In this document: positions 1 through 8,900 of the stretch, piece after piece
Layout: each line of letters begins with the position of its first letter
How positions within the stretch are numbered: the first letter of the stretch is position 1
DNA from: Sphingomonas echinoides
Lineage (GTDB): Bacteria; Pseudomonadota; Alphaproteobacteria; Sphingomonadales; Sphingomonadaceae
Assembly: GCF_029623395.1 (NCBI RefSeq)
Contig: NZ_JAPYKK010000033.1
Span: 1-50,561, forward strand
Reading direction: 5' to 3'
Length of the DNA: 50,561 nucleotides
Notes under the pieces: generated by a model
Database searches by the model: none
Seen by the model: the letters and a program-made list of their open reading frames with translations, nothing else
What the model was told of the DNA's origin: nothing
Program-made: the position numbers and the translations under genes

Positions 1-168
1 GGGGTGCGCAAGACGCGCGCGAACTGGGAGGCGGTCATGCAATCGATGGTCGACCGCGGCGCCGAGCTGACGCCAGAGGAGCAGGCGGTGGTGACCGATT
101 ATCTGGCAACCAACAACGCGCCGGTTGGAACCGCCGGCGCGGCGCCAGCGGGGATCGGCACGCCCTGA
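1..168 (+). CDS. C-terminal fragment of a c-type cytochrome domain protein (partial)
   Basis: The window opens inside a reading frame that runs from base 1 to a TGA at 166-168 and gives 55 residues. The visible part has the pattern RxxW..VM..M..RGAELTPEE...V..YLA, which is the C-terminal helix pair of small c-type cytochrome domains, often fused to or next to PQQ-dependent dehydrogenases. The haem-binding CxxCH would lie upstream of the window, so haem binding is inferred. An Ala/Gly/Pro-rich tail follows the helix. It probably belongs to a periplasmic oxidation step of the catabolic locus that continues to the right, though the next genes are on the other strand. Confidence 0.6.
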   Translation, partial: GVRKTRANWEAVMQSMVDRGAELTPEEQAVVTDYLATNNAPVGTAGAAPAGIGTP

Positions 169-234
169 CGGCTTCGCACCGGGTGTTTCTACGTGGGTGC
201 ACCTTCCATGCGCCATGCATAGAGAGACGAACCA

Positions 235-267
235 CCGTGAACCTCGGTACGAGCCCGGGGTTCACGG
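235..267. other. Inverted repeat between convergent genes
   Basis: Nine-base perfect arms (CCGTGAACC at 235-243 and GGTTCACGG at 259-267) enclose 15 bases that contain a smaller CTCG/CGAG stem. It lies between the end of the cytochrome frame (168) and the end of the SMP-30 gene (324, minus strand). It could act as a transcription barrier for both, but no T-run follows on either strand, so a classical terminator is not shown. Confidence 0.4.
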
Positions 268-323
268 CAACTCTCAAACAGATCGACCCTGACACGACCA
301 GGTCAGAGCGCGCGTATCAACCG

Positions 324-1316
324 CTACCGCGCATAGCGCGGCAGCACGCCCGCGACCTTGGTGCGCAGCCGGTAAACGCTGGTCGAGGCGGTAATGTACA
401 GCGTGCGTCCATCCCCGGCGAACGCAAGGTTCGCCGCGACTTCAGGCAGCCGGATCTGGCCGAGCACCTTGCCCTGCGGGGTAATGATCCGGATCCCGCC
501 CGGCCCGGTCGCCCAAAGATTGCCGCGCGTATCAACCTTCATGCCGTCCGCGCCACCCTCTCCGCCGTCGGGCATCGCGATCACGGTGCGCCGCGCGCCA
601 AGCTTGCCGCCCGCCGCGACGGGATAGGCGTAGATCGTGTTGACCGCATAATCGCTGACGTAGAGCGTCGCCCCATTAGGCGAAAAGGCGATCCCGTTGG
701 GCAGCGCAAGATCGGTAATGACGGGCGTCAGCGTCCCGCCCGCGTAGCGCCACACTGCGTTATACGGCAGTTCCTTCGCGGGATCCTTGTTCATGCCGTT
801 GAACAACCCGAACGGCGGATCGGTGAACCACAAAGCCCCGTCGCGCGCGAACACCAGATCGTTGGGGCTGTTGAGCCGCTTGCCGCGATAACGATCGACC
901 ACGCTGGTCACGCGCAGCGCCGAATCGACCCGCGCGATCCGCCGTGCGCCCATCTGCGCCATCAGCACGCTGCCGTCCTTGTCGGGCGTCATGCCGTTCG
1001 GCCCGATGTTCTTGCCCGGCGGCGGATTGGGCAGGCCGCCGGCATTGGCGATCAACTGCTCGACCTTGCCCGCCGCGTCGACCGCGCGCATCCGGTCCCC
1101 CGCGACATCCGAGAACCACAGCCGCCCCTTATGCCAGAGCGGGCCTTCGGTGAAGGTGAAGCCAGTCGCGACGCGTTCGACCTCAGCAGTCGGCGCGATC
1201 AGCGCGTCGAGCGCGGGATCTACCCGCTCGACCTGCGGCGCATTGGTCTGCGCGGTCGCGGCGAACGCGACGGTCAGCGCCAGCACGGCTGCGGTGGCCT
1301 GCGCGAAAGTCGACAC
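324..1316 (-). CDS. SMP-30/gluconolactonase-family protein, secreted
   Basis: About 330 residues. The start is taken as GTG at 1316, six bases after the stop of the upstream gene, because it gives a clean signal peptide (residues 2-23, ending ATAQ); the frame continues further upstream but only inside the neighbour's coding sequence. The mature part is a six-bladed beta-propeller of the SMP-30/LRE type: FTEGPLWHK near the N-terminus, SPNDLVFARDGALWFTDPPFG in the middle, and LPNGIAFSPN and SDYAVNTIYAYPV blades later, with the Glu, Asn and Asp positions that bind the divalent metal in this family. Members hydrolyse sugar or other lactones. A periplasmic lactonase acting on the product of a periplasmic dehydrogenase fits the cytochrome fragment at 1-168. 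The substrate is unknown. It is last in the cupin / ABM / SMP-30 operon. Confidence 0.85.
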   Translation of the reverse strand: MSTFAQATAAVLALTVAFAATAQTNAPQVERVDPALDALIAPTAEVERVATGFTFTEGPLWHKGRLWFSDVAGDRMRAVDAAGKVEQLIANAGGLPNPPPGKNIGPNGMTPDKDGSVLMAQMGARRIARVDSALRVTSVVDRYRGKRLNSPNDLVFARDGALWFTDPPFGLFNGMNKDPAKELPYNAVWRYAGGTLTPVITDLALPNGIAFSPNGATLYVSDYAVNTIYAYPVAAGGKLGARRTVIAMPDGGEGGADGMKVDTRGNLWATGPGGIRIITPQGKVLGQIRLPEVAANLAFAGDGRTLYITASTSVYRLRTKVAGVLPRYAR

Positions 1317-1321
1317 CCGAG

Positions 1322-1762
1322 TTATACCGCGTCGGTCAACAGGACGAGATAGTCCTTGTTGAGCACCGTATCCTCGATCAGCGGCCAGACCTGCTGGTGG
1401 ATCGCGGACTTGACCCAGACCTGGCGCTGCTCCTCGCTCTGATAGGTGAGCTGGAAGCGGTAGTTGATTCCCGCCGCCGGCGCCGGACCGCCCTGGATGA
1501 CGGTGCGCAGCTTGAGCATCTTGAGATCGAGGAAACCGCGCCCGCGGAAGCTTTCCGCCGCCGGGCGGAAGCGGGTGTGGAAGGCGGCGAGCATTTCCTT
1601 CTCCCGCGCCGGATCGATCGCAAGGTCGCAATAGAGCACGATCGCCTTTCCGCCGGCGGGGGTGCGGGGCGATTGCGCGGTGGCGGCGGCGGCGGCGATT
1701 GGCGGGATCGTCGCGCCAGCGCCGGTCGCGCCGAGCAGTTTGAGCAAAGTCCTGCGGTGCAT
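1322..1762 (-). CDS. Small exported ABM-like (dimeric alpha/beta barrel) protein
   Basis: 146 residues. The N-terminus MHRRTLLKLLGATGAG has the twin-arginine look (RRTLLKLLGA) and an Ala-rich signal region to about residue 29. The remaining ~115 residues start with a beta strand (IVLYCDLAI), then a helix and further strands, in the pattern of antibiotic-biosynthesis-monooxygenase/ferredoxin-like dimeric barrels. No cofactor motif is visible, and many such proteins are isomerases, cyclases or binding proteins instead of oxygenases. It lies 27 bases after the cupin gene and 5 bases before the SMP-30 gene, so the three are probably one transcript. Function unknown; the fold call is from the pattern only. 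Confidence 0.7.
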   Translation of the reverse strand: MHRRTLLKLLGATGAGATIPPIAAAAATAQSPRTPAGGKAIVLYCDLAIDPAREKEMLAAFHTRFRPAAESFRGRGFLDLKMLKLRTVIQGGPAPAAGINYRFQLTYQSEEQRQVWVKSAIHQQVWPLIEDTVLNKDYLVLLTDAV

Positions 1763-1789
1763 GTCTCTTCCCTTCGTGAATCTGGGGGG

Positions 1790-2695
1790 TTAGCGGCGCG
1801 GCGCGGTCGCGGCGGCGTAGGCGGCCTTGGCGGCCTGATCGCGCGCGATGCCGATCACCATGAATTCAAGCGGCGCGGCGCCACGCTGGCGGATTGCACG
1901 CGGCTGGTCGACGTCGACCGGGACCGCGTCGCCGGTACGGACGGGAACGGTTTCCCCGGCGATCGTCATCTCGCCCTCGCCGCCGACGACATAATAGACT
2001 TCGCTCATCCCGGGCTTGGTCGCGCTGCCGACCGACGCGCCGGGCGGGACCAGCAGGTGATCGACGAAGCTCCACGGCGTCGCGAACACGCTCGGCTGCA
2101 GTGCGCGGCGATAGAGCACCGCCCCCTGCCCGCCGTCCATCGCCTGCATCGGGCGCAACAGCGTGCGGTCGAGCCGCATGCTGATGAACTGCGGCACCGG
2201 ATCGATCGCCGCGCCGACGCGCGAATCGCCGAGGTCGAACGTGTCGTAGCGCTTGGTCATCCCGACGTTGACGTTGAGCCATTGCAACGGACGGTCGCCC
2301 GCATTGTAGATGGCGTGCGCATGCCCCATCCGATCTGGCACCGCCGCCGGACCGGCGAGCGTCGACGTGCGCCCGTCGATCGTGAACTGCGCGTCGCCGT
2401 CGAGGATGACGAACATTTCCTCGCACTGGTTGTGGAAATGCTGCCCGATCCCGCTCCTGGGCGCGATCTCACCGCGGTGGATAAAGATCAGGTTGGTGCT
2501 CAGCGCATCGGTGCCGAGCAGCGGCGCGAACGCCATGCCTCCCGCGCCGGAATGGACTGCGGTCAACTTGCGGAACTTGGCGGGATCGGTGTGACCGACC
2601 TTGTCCGCCACCGGACCCGCAAACGCGGCAGTCCCGATCGTGCCGACGAGCACCGTCGCGATCGTCCAGCCCCAGCGTGAGATTCGCATCGCCAA
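1790..2695 (-). CDS. Two-domain cupin protein, exported
   Basis: 301 residues with a signal peptide (residues 1-26, cut after AFA). It has two cupin barrels. The first carries a metal-ligand set of the form HFHNQCEE followed later by a glycine and MGHAHAIYN (about residues 88-130). The second has GMSEVYYVVGGEGEMTI and a proline-flanked second half (about 225-275) but lacks the usual first histidine pair. Cupins of this shape include dioxygenases, sugar isomerases and ligand-binding proteins; this sequence does not choose between them. It is first in the minus-strand operon and is divergent from the MFS transporter at 2813. A shared operator-like palindrome lies 70 bases upstream of its start. 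Confidence 0.8.
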   Translation of the reverse strand: MAMRISRWGWTIATVLVGTIGTAAFAGPVADKVGHTDPAKFRKLTAVHSGAGGMAFAPLLGTDALSTNLIFIHRGEIAPRSGIGQHFHNQCEEMFVILDGDAQFTIDGRTSTLAGPAAVPDRMGHAHAIYNAGDRPLQWLNVNVGMTKRYDTFDLGDSRVGAAIDPVPQFISMRLDRTLLRPMQAMDGGQGAVLYRRALQPSVFATPWSFVDHLLVPPGASVGSATKPGMSEVYYVVGGEGEMTIAGETVPVRTGDAVPVDVDQPRAIRQRGAAPLEFMVIGIARDQAAKAAYAAATAPRR

Positions 2696-2764
2696 CCCTC
2701 CCCAATCCTGCCCGCCGGTGTCTGACCGGTCTTTACGCAGCGCTATAGTATGCCTACACCATAA

Positions 2765-2776
2765 ATCCTATAGGAT
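2765..2776. promoter_or_regulatory. Operator-like palindrome, copy 1 (ATCCTATAGGAT)
   Basis: A perfect 12-bp palindrome in the divergent promoter region between the cupin operon (minus) and the MFS gene (plus), ending 36 bases before the MFS start. The same core ATCnTATAnGAT recurs at 4670-4681 and 9035-9046. Its size and TATA centre resemble operators of GntR-family repressors, but no such regulator is in the window, so the binding protein is not identified. Confidence 0.6.
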
Positions 2777-2812
2777 ATTATGCGGGCTTACCGCAAGCAG
2801 GGGAGGCGTTTG

Positions 2813-4129
2813 ATGGGCAGCACCGTTCGCTCGACGATTCGAATCCAGCTCGTTTTCATGCTGTTCGTAATCAGCGCGATCGCGTTTCTCGACCGGACCA
2901 ACATTTCGGTCGCGGGCGTCCAGATGCGCGCGGAATATGGCATCGACAAGATTCGGCTGGGCTATGTCTTCAGCGCGTTCCTGATCGGCTACGCCGCGTT
3001 CCAGGTGCCCGCCGGATGGCTCGCGGCGCGGCTTGGCCCGCGCAAGCTGTTGACGTTCGCGCTGCTGTGGTGGGGCGTGTTCAGCGTCCTGACCGCGCTG
3101 GTCCCGCCGCAAGGGCAACATGCGATCCTGTTCCTAGCGCTCGTCCGCTTCGGTCTCGGGATCGGCGAGGCGGCGGTCTATCCCGCGGGCAACCAGTTCG
3201 TGTCGCGCTGGATTCCGGCGCAGGAGCGCGGCAAGGCGAACGGGCTGATCTTCGCCGGAGTCGGCGCCGGATCGGGGCTGACCCCGCCGCTGATCACCGC
3301 AATCATCGCCGGATCGGGCTGGCGCGCGTCCTTCTACGTCTGCGCCGCGATCGGCATCGTCGCCGCACTCATCTGGTACACGATCGCGCGCGACCGGCCG
3401 CAGGATCACGCCTCGGTCAACGCCGCCGAGCTCGCGCATATCGAGGCGGGCCTTACGCGACCGCCCGAGGACACCGTCGCGATCCCATGGCGCGCGATCC
3501 TGTCGAGCCGCAACATGTGGGGGCTGTTCCTCAGCTATTTCGCGTTCGGCTATGTCATCTGGATCTTCTTCTCGTGGTTCTTCATCTATCTGGCGGAAGC
3601 GCGCGGGCTCGATCTCAAGTCGAGCGCGTTGCTCGGGATGGCGCCGTTCCTCGCGATGACCGCGGGGTGCCTGATCGGCGGCGTGCTCAATGACATGATC
3701 TCGCGGCGGTTCGGGCTGTACTGGGGGCGGTCGGGTCTCGCGATGGTGTCGTTCGTGCTGACCGGCGTATTCCTGCTGATCGGATCGCGCGTCGACAACG
3801 TCCCGCTCGCGGTGATGACGCTCGCGCTCGGGGGCGGGGCGATCTATCTGTCGCAAAGCGCCTTCTGGTCGGTCACCGCGGATATCGCGGGGCGGCACAC
3901 CGGAGTCGTCTCGGGGGTGATGAACGTCGGTTGCCAGGTCGGCGGCGCGATCACCTCGACGCTGACCCCGTGGATCGCGGCGGAATATGGCTGGGTCGCG
4001 GCGTTCGGGACCGGCGCGACGATCGTGCTCGTCGGCACGATCGCCTGGGCCTTCGTCGACCCGCGCCGCCTGATCGAACCCGCGCCCGAACCGATGCTCA
4101 GCGCGGTGTCCGCACCAGCCTTACCGTGA
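2813..4129 (+). CDS. MFS transporter, anion:cation symporter type
   Basis: About 438 residues with start ATG at 2813, chosen because GGGGAGG sits 6 bases upstream; an ATG at 2780 gives an extra basic leader and has no such site. Twelve hydrophobic segments are visible. The segment FLDRTNISVAG in helix 1 and the motif GWLAARLGPRK between helices 2 and 3 are the signature of the ACS family, which carries organic anions such as hexuronates, glucarate, phthalate or tartrate in symport with a cation. The transporter would import the end product of the periplasmic enzymes around it. It is controlled from a region that contains an operator-like palindrome. Its 3' end overlaps the convergent gene at 4098 by 32 bases. 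Confidence 0.88.
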   Translation: MGSTVRSTIRIQLVFMLFVISAIAFLDRTNISVAGVQMRAEYGIDKIRLGYVFSAFLIGYAAFQVPAGWLAARLGPRKLLTFALLWWGVFSVLTALVPPQGQHAILFLALVRFGLGIGEAAVYPAGNQFVSRWIPAQERGKANGLIFAGVGAGSGLTPPLITAIIAGSGWRASFYVCAAIGIVAALIWYTIARDRPQDHASVNAAELAHIEAGLTRPPEDTVAIPWRAILSSRNMWGLFLSYFAFGYVIWIFFSWFFIYLAEARGLDLKSSALLGMAPFLAMTAGCLIGGVLNDMISRRFGLYWGRSGLAMVSFVLTGVFLLIGSRVDNVPLAVMTLALGGGAIYLSQSAFWSVTADIAGRHTGVVSGVMNVGCQVGGAITSTLTPWIAAEYGWVAAFGTGATIVLVGTIAWAFVDPRRLIEPAPEPMLSAVSAPALP

Positions 4130-4589
4130 TCGGCGACTGACCGGGCGCGTCGAGGAAGGTCGTGCCGATCACGCTGCGCCGCAGCCGCACCGCAGTCCCC
4201 GCGGCGGGCGGCGTGGCGCGGTCGGTCGCGGTGTCGAACGTCCGACCGTCGTCGAGCGTCAGCCGGTACAGCCCATAGCGCTGGCGCGTGACGGTCGCGA
4301 TCCGGCCGGTCGGTGTATCGCGGATGATGTCTGCGCTCGACGTGCTGGCGGGAAGCGCGGCGACAGGAACTGGTGCGGGTGGGATCGCTGCAAGCGGCGC
4401 TGCGTCGGGCACGGCGGCGGGCGCGGACGCCAGCGGCGCTGCCGGACGCGCGGCCGGTTCGGCGCGTTCCTGCCCGTCATAACAGGCGAGCCGCGCAGCC
4501 GAGTCGGCAATCGTCCGGCATGCCTGCGGCGGTGGCGCAGAACTTTGCGCGGTGGTCGCAAGGAAACCCAACAGGACGGACACGATCAT
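4098..4589 (-). CDS. Hypothetical exported protein
   Basis: 163 residues, family not recognised. There is a signal-like start (MIVSVLLGFLATTAQSSA), then a short segment with two cysteines, CRTIADSAARLACYD, which resembles the CxxxxxxxxRLxCYD motif at the head of several small envelope proteins. A Pro/Ala-rich linker follows (about residues 43-83), then a small beta-rich domain (RIATVTRQRYGLYRLTLDDG to the end). The two cysteines may form a disulfide in the periplasm. It is convergent with and overlaps the MFS gene by 32 bases, and is divergent from the cupin gene at 4721, with an operator-like palindrome in between. Confidence 0.6.
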   Translation of the reverse strand: MIVSVLLGFLATTAQSSAPPPQACRTIADSAARLACYDGQERAEPAARPAAPLASAPAAVPDAAPLAAIPPAPVPVAALPASTSSADIIRDTPTGRIATVTRQRYGLYRLTLDDGRTFDTATDRATPPAAGTAVRLRRSVIGTTFLDAPGQSPITVRLVRTPR

Positions 4590-4668
4590 ACCGACTTCCC
4601 CGGAATAAGGCTTAAGGTCGCAACAACGACGAGTGTTGCCGGTTGCTTTGTAGAGCAGAATAGCATCA

Positions 4669-4682
4669 TATCATATATGATA
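4669..4682. promoter_or_regulatory. Operator-like palindrome, copy 2 (TATCATATATGATA)
   Basis: A perfect 14-bp palindrome whose inner 12 bases (4670-4681, ATCATATATGAT) match the ATCnTATAnGAT core seen at 2765 and 9035. It ends 39 bases before the cupin start at 4721 and lies in the divergent gap, so it could serve both sides. The surrounding bases are AT-rich within GC-rich DNA, as expected of a promoter. Confidence 0.6.
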
Positions 4683-4720
4683 AGCGACCGATGACTTCGG
4701 CGCGACGGGGAGAGTGAGCC

Positions 4721-5743
4721 ATGAAGATCCATCCGAGGCAAGTCGCGTGTCCACTGCTGTTCGCTGCGCTGCTTCCGGCGACGGCGGCTGCGATGCAGGC
4801 CGCGCCCCCACCCGCTGCTGCCCCCGCATCCGCGCCCGCGCCGTCCGAAGCCACCCCGCGCGCGCGCTTCACCCCGCCGCCGCCGATGCGCGTCTGGGCG
4901 CCCAAGAAGACGCCCTACTCCGCCTATGTCGCACCCAACAAACCGTGGTGGAAACTCGCCGACGTGCTCGCGCTCCACAAGAATGAGAAGCGCTGGTCAC
5001 AGCCGATCATCCGCAACAAGGACATCGTCGCCGACTGGCACCAGATCGCCGCGGGCGAGACGACGCAGGCGGTCGCCTATTCCGACAATCGCACCGCGAT
5101 CATCGTGTGGAGCGGCACCGCGACGGTCAGCATCGACGGGCAGGCGCCGTTCACCGCGCGCAAGGGGTTCGAGATCGACGTCCCGTTCCGCGTCCCCTTC
5201 ACGCTCGCGGCGACCGGCAGCGAGCCGCTGCTGTATTTCGAGATCCATGCCGCCAGCGACATGCCGCTCTATCCGGTCGAGACGACCACCACCAAACCAA
5301 AGGCGGTCGATGGCTTCGTCTATGAGCAGCGCCTCGCGACGGGTGGCCCCGGCGGGTATGACGCGGCGAACAAGCCGTACCTCGATTATTACACCGACGT
5401 GGTCGGCGGCGGCACCCGTCCGGGCGCGTTCATCGCGGCGCAGCATCTGTTCGTGAACAACATCCGCGGCCGTGCGACGGTGACGCCGCCCGCGTCCAAC
5501 CTCGGCCATTATCATGTCGGCTACGACGAATTCTGGTTCGTGATGGAAGGCAATGTCGATCTGCAGGTCGAGGGCATCCCCGTCTTCACCGCCTCCGCTG
5601 GCGATGTGGTCAGTGCGGCACAGGGCCGCTGGCACCGCGCGAGCTTTGGCGGCCCCGTCGGCCAGATGGGTACGCGCGTCGCGGTCAACCCCTATGCGTC
5701 GGGGATGCACGGCTACACCGTCGAATCTGGCGGGCGGCAGTAG
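4721..5743 (+). CDS. Exported cupin-domain protein
   Basis: 340 residues. The ATG at 4721 follows GGGGAGAG, 7-8 bases upstream. A signal peptide (residues 1-25, ending AAA/MQA) and a Pro/Ala linker lead into two cupin-like halves. The first (about 100-185) has WHQIAAGETTQAVAY and WSGTATVSIDG. The second (about 225-330) has the clear ligand set GHYHVGYDEFWFVMEG and AAQGRWHRASF, which supports metal binding. The reaction is unknown; the family includes oxygenases and binding proteins. Its own operator-like palindrome, matching those of the MFS and TonB receptor genes, places it in the same local regulon, with action in the periplasm likely. Confidence 0.75.
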   Translation: MKIHPRQVACPLLFAALLPATAAAMQAAPPPAAAPASAPAPSEATPRARFTPPPPMRVWAPKKTPYSAYVAPNKPWWKLADVLALHKNEKRWSQPIIRNKDIVADWHQIAAGETTQAVAYSDNRTAIIVWSGTATVSIDGQAPFTARKGFEIDVPFRVPFTLAATGSEPLLYFEIHAASDMPLYPVETTTTKPKAVDGFVYEQRLATGGPGGYDAANKPYLDYYTDVVGGGTRPGAFIAAQHLFVNNIRGRATVTPPASNLGHYHVGYDEFWFVMEGNVDLQVEGIPVFTASAGDVVSAAQGRWHRASFGGPVGQMGTRVAVNPYASGMHGYTVESGGRQ

Positions 5744-5903
5744 CGGCTATTCGGGGAGCGGCTGGCTTCCCGCGATGGTGAAGCCCGCCGCGACCGTCAG
5801 CGCGCCGGAGCCGGGCTAGCCGCCGCCGACCGTCAGCGTGCGCATGGCAGCACCCTCGGTGACGTCCGCGTGACCGGCGGCGGAACGGTCTGGTCAAACA
5901 AAA

Positions 5904-5937
5904 GCGCCGCCCCGGACTTGGATATCCGGGGCGGCGC
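5904..5937 (-). terminator. Rho-independent terminator of the TonB receptor gene
   Basis: Perfect 13-bp GC-rich arms (5904-5916 and 5925-5937) with an 8-base loop. Read on the minus strand the hairpin lies 15 bases after the receptor stop and is followed by TTTTGTTTG. The rest of 5744-5903 holds no convincing gene: a 12-base direct repeat CGACCGTCAGCG occurs twice, and a minus-strand frame with an internal stop could be a decayed gene tail. Confidence 0.85.
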
Positions 5938-5952
5938 ACGGTAGCGCGAAGA

Positions 5953-8900
5953 TTAGAACTTCACGCGCAATCCGAGCTGCGTCAGCCGTCCGAGCGGGTT
6001 GGAAACGAAGCCGTTATAGCCCGCCGCCCCGCCGAGGATGCCGCCCGTGTTGCCGTTGTAGAAAGGCGGGTTGGTGTCGAACAGGTTCTGCACGTCGACG
6101 AACACCTGCCATCCGCGCGCGAAGCTTTCGCCGCCGAACTCATATTGCACGTGGAGGTCGAACGTATTCCCGTCCTTGACCGGATCGCCGCCACCATTCG
6201 GGTTGCCAGCCGCATCCACCGTAATCGGCAGCACCGAGGTCGAGCTGAAGTTGCGATACCCCCCGATGTGGTTCCAGAACAGGTCGGTCGAGAACCCGCT
6301 CAACGTCCAGCCCAATTGCGCGCGGTTCTTGAACTGCACCGACGGGAAAGTCGTGTTGTAGCCCGAGGTGTTGAGAATGCTGAACTCGCTGCCGCCCCCG
6401 AAGTTCTGCTTGAACAGCGTGAAATAGGTTAAGGCGGTTCCGATCGTGAACTGCCCCAGCCCGGACTTCGGCGTGTGGTAGCTGAACTGCGCATCGATCC
6501 CCTCGACCGTCAGGTTGAGCGCGTTGCGCGAACTCTGGTCGATCAGATAATAGACCGCAGGCGGCACTGCGCCCGAGATCGTCGCGCCGTTGGCGATATT
6601 GGCAAAGGTGTCGATCTGCGCCTGGGTGCAGCTTGCCGGGCACAGCGTCAGCAAGTTGCGCAAGCCCGCCGAATTCACGATCGCGGTCGGGCTTGGCGAG
6701 GATACGCCGCCGATGAACGTGTTGTGGAAATAGGTCCCCGCCGCAACAAACCCGGGCAAGAATTGCGGCGCGAAATCGACCCCGACCGACCAGCTCCGGC
6801 CGCGCTGCGGCACTTCGTTGGTGAACCCGCCGCCGAGCTGACGCCGCAGCCCCGAATTGCCTTGTCCGATCTGGCAAACGGCAACCGCAGTCGTGCAGGC
6901 GTTGCTGGTATTGGCCGCAACCGCGCCGGGGATGTTGACGACGGTCGGGTAGCTTGCGGTCGGCACGCTGATCACGCCGTTGGTCCCGATGCTGCCAGAG
7001 GCGTACAGATAGCCCTGGCTGGGATCGCCGATCACGCCGATCGGCGGGGCGACGAACGCCTTCGACCAATTGCCACGGATCTTGAGGCCTTTGACGATTT
7101 CCCAATTCGCCGCAAATTTGGGATTGGTCGTGTCGCCGACGTCGCTGAAGCTATCGTACCGCACCGCCGCGCTCAGATCGACTTTGTAGAGCAGCGGGAT
7201 TTCCATCTCCGGCGAAATCACCGGGATGTAGACTTCGGTATAGACCGACTTGATCTTCCGTCCGTAGTTGTAGACGCGGAAGTTGGACCCGGTCGTGGTC
7301 GGGCCGGTGTTGTTCGACCCCGAAATCTTCTGCGTTTGCTCCTGCCACAGATATTCGCCGCCAAGCGCGACCTTGAGCTGGCCGGCGGGCAGATCGAACA
7401 ATCCCCCTTGTACGCCGAGCCGGATCTGGTTGAACGTATTGTAATTCGTATTTTCGCTGTTCGCGCGGTACAGGTTGCGCAGGACCGTCGCAGACGTGCG
7501 GTTCGTCCCGACCGGGTTCCATACGTCGAGCGCGTTGGCCGTCGTCAGCGGCAGGTTGAGCGCGATGACGTTCTGCCCAGCGATATTCGTCGCGGTCGTG
7601 CTGCCCGACGACTGCGCCGTGCCATTGAGCGCTAGCAACGCGCAGGCGCCGCAGAAGCCGTTGACCGTATTGAGCGCCGAGCGGTTCCACCCGAACGCAT
7701 CGCTGAGCGTCACCGTCCAGTTGTCGGTGATTTTATAGTCGAACACCGCGGTCGAATAGATGACGTCGCTCTGCGACTCGCTCTCGCCATATTGACCGTC
7801 GGGCGTGACGGCGAGGTAGTTGATGACCTCGCGCGTGGCATTGGGCGATCCGGCCGGCGCGCGGAAGAACGGGTTGACCTGCCCGGGGATCGTGGTTCCG
7901 CCCGGGCCAAACGCCGTGGCGGCGGTGATCCCGCCGGGGCCGAACGGTGAATGCGTCTTCTGCCGGTTGTAGTTGAGCATGTACTGCACGCTCAGCTTGT
8001 CCGAAAAGTCGTTGACGACTTTGACGAGGACGTTGCCGCGCCCTTGGCCGGGGACCAGAACGCCATAGACCGAATTGTTGCAGGGCGAATTCGCCTGCGT
8101 GTTCGCGACGGTCGATGTGCCGTCGGGCGACAGATAGACACCCGAAGGCACCGCACCCGAGGAAACACCCGTGACCTGAATCGTCGCCGGGTTGCACTGG
8201 AAGCTGTTCGTGTTGGTCCCGCCGATGGGGCGATAGTCACCGAGACTGGTGAAAGGTCGGTCACGATTGTACAGCGTGTTCTGCTCTACGATCGACCCCG
8301 CGACGTACACGCCGCCGGTAGTCCAGGTCTTGCCCCAGATGAAGTTGCCCGTAGCGTTGTGATAGTCTTTGGCGAAGCCGTATTGAACGTTGGACTCGAA
8401 ACCGTCGAACGTTCGCCGCGTGATGAAGTTGACCACGCCTGCAACCGCGTCCGACCCGTATACGGACGATGCGCCGTCGGCGAGAACCTCGACGCGCTGG
8501 ATCGCGCTGACCGGGATGATGTTGGGATCGGTCTGACTGAACTGTGTCCCGCCGCCCGGCAGTCGCAAGCCATCGACGATGACGAGCGTCGTGTTCGACG
8601 ACGAGCCGGCGAGGCTGTGGATCTGCGGAGAATAATAAGAGAACCCGTTCTCGCCTTGGGCAAGCGAACCCGCGGTGCTGATCGACGGAACGGTGTTGAC
8701 CAGTTGCGACAGGTTGACCGGAGCGGTCTTCTCGATCGTCTGGGCACCCACCGAAACGAGATTGGACCCGATCGGCGCAACGCCGCGAATGGCCGTCCCG
8801 GTCACGATGATGTCGGGATCGCCGGCAACCGGCGTGGGTACCGCAGGGCGGTCCTCTTCGGCCTGGTCAGCGGGTTCGGCGCTCCCCGGGGAGGCGGTGG

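Noticed and set aside
183..1352. A 389-codon plus-strand frame opposite the SMP-30 gene
   Set aside because: Shadow frame; the minus-strand protein has clear beta-propeller motifs.
5744..5880. Possible decayed gene on the minus strand after the cupin gene
   Set aside because: A short coding-like stretch is broken by a stop and is too short to identify; a 12-base direct repeat there is probably chance.
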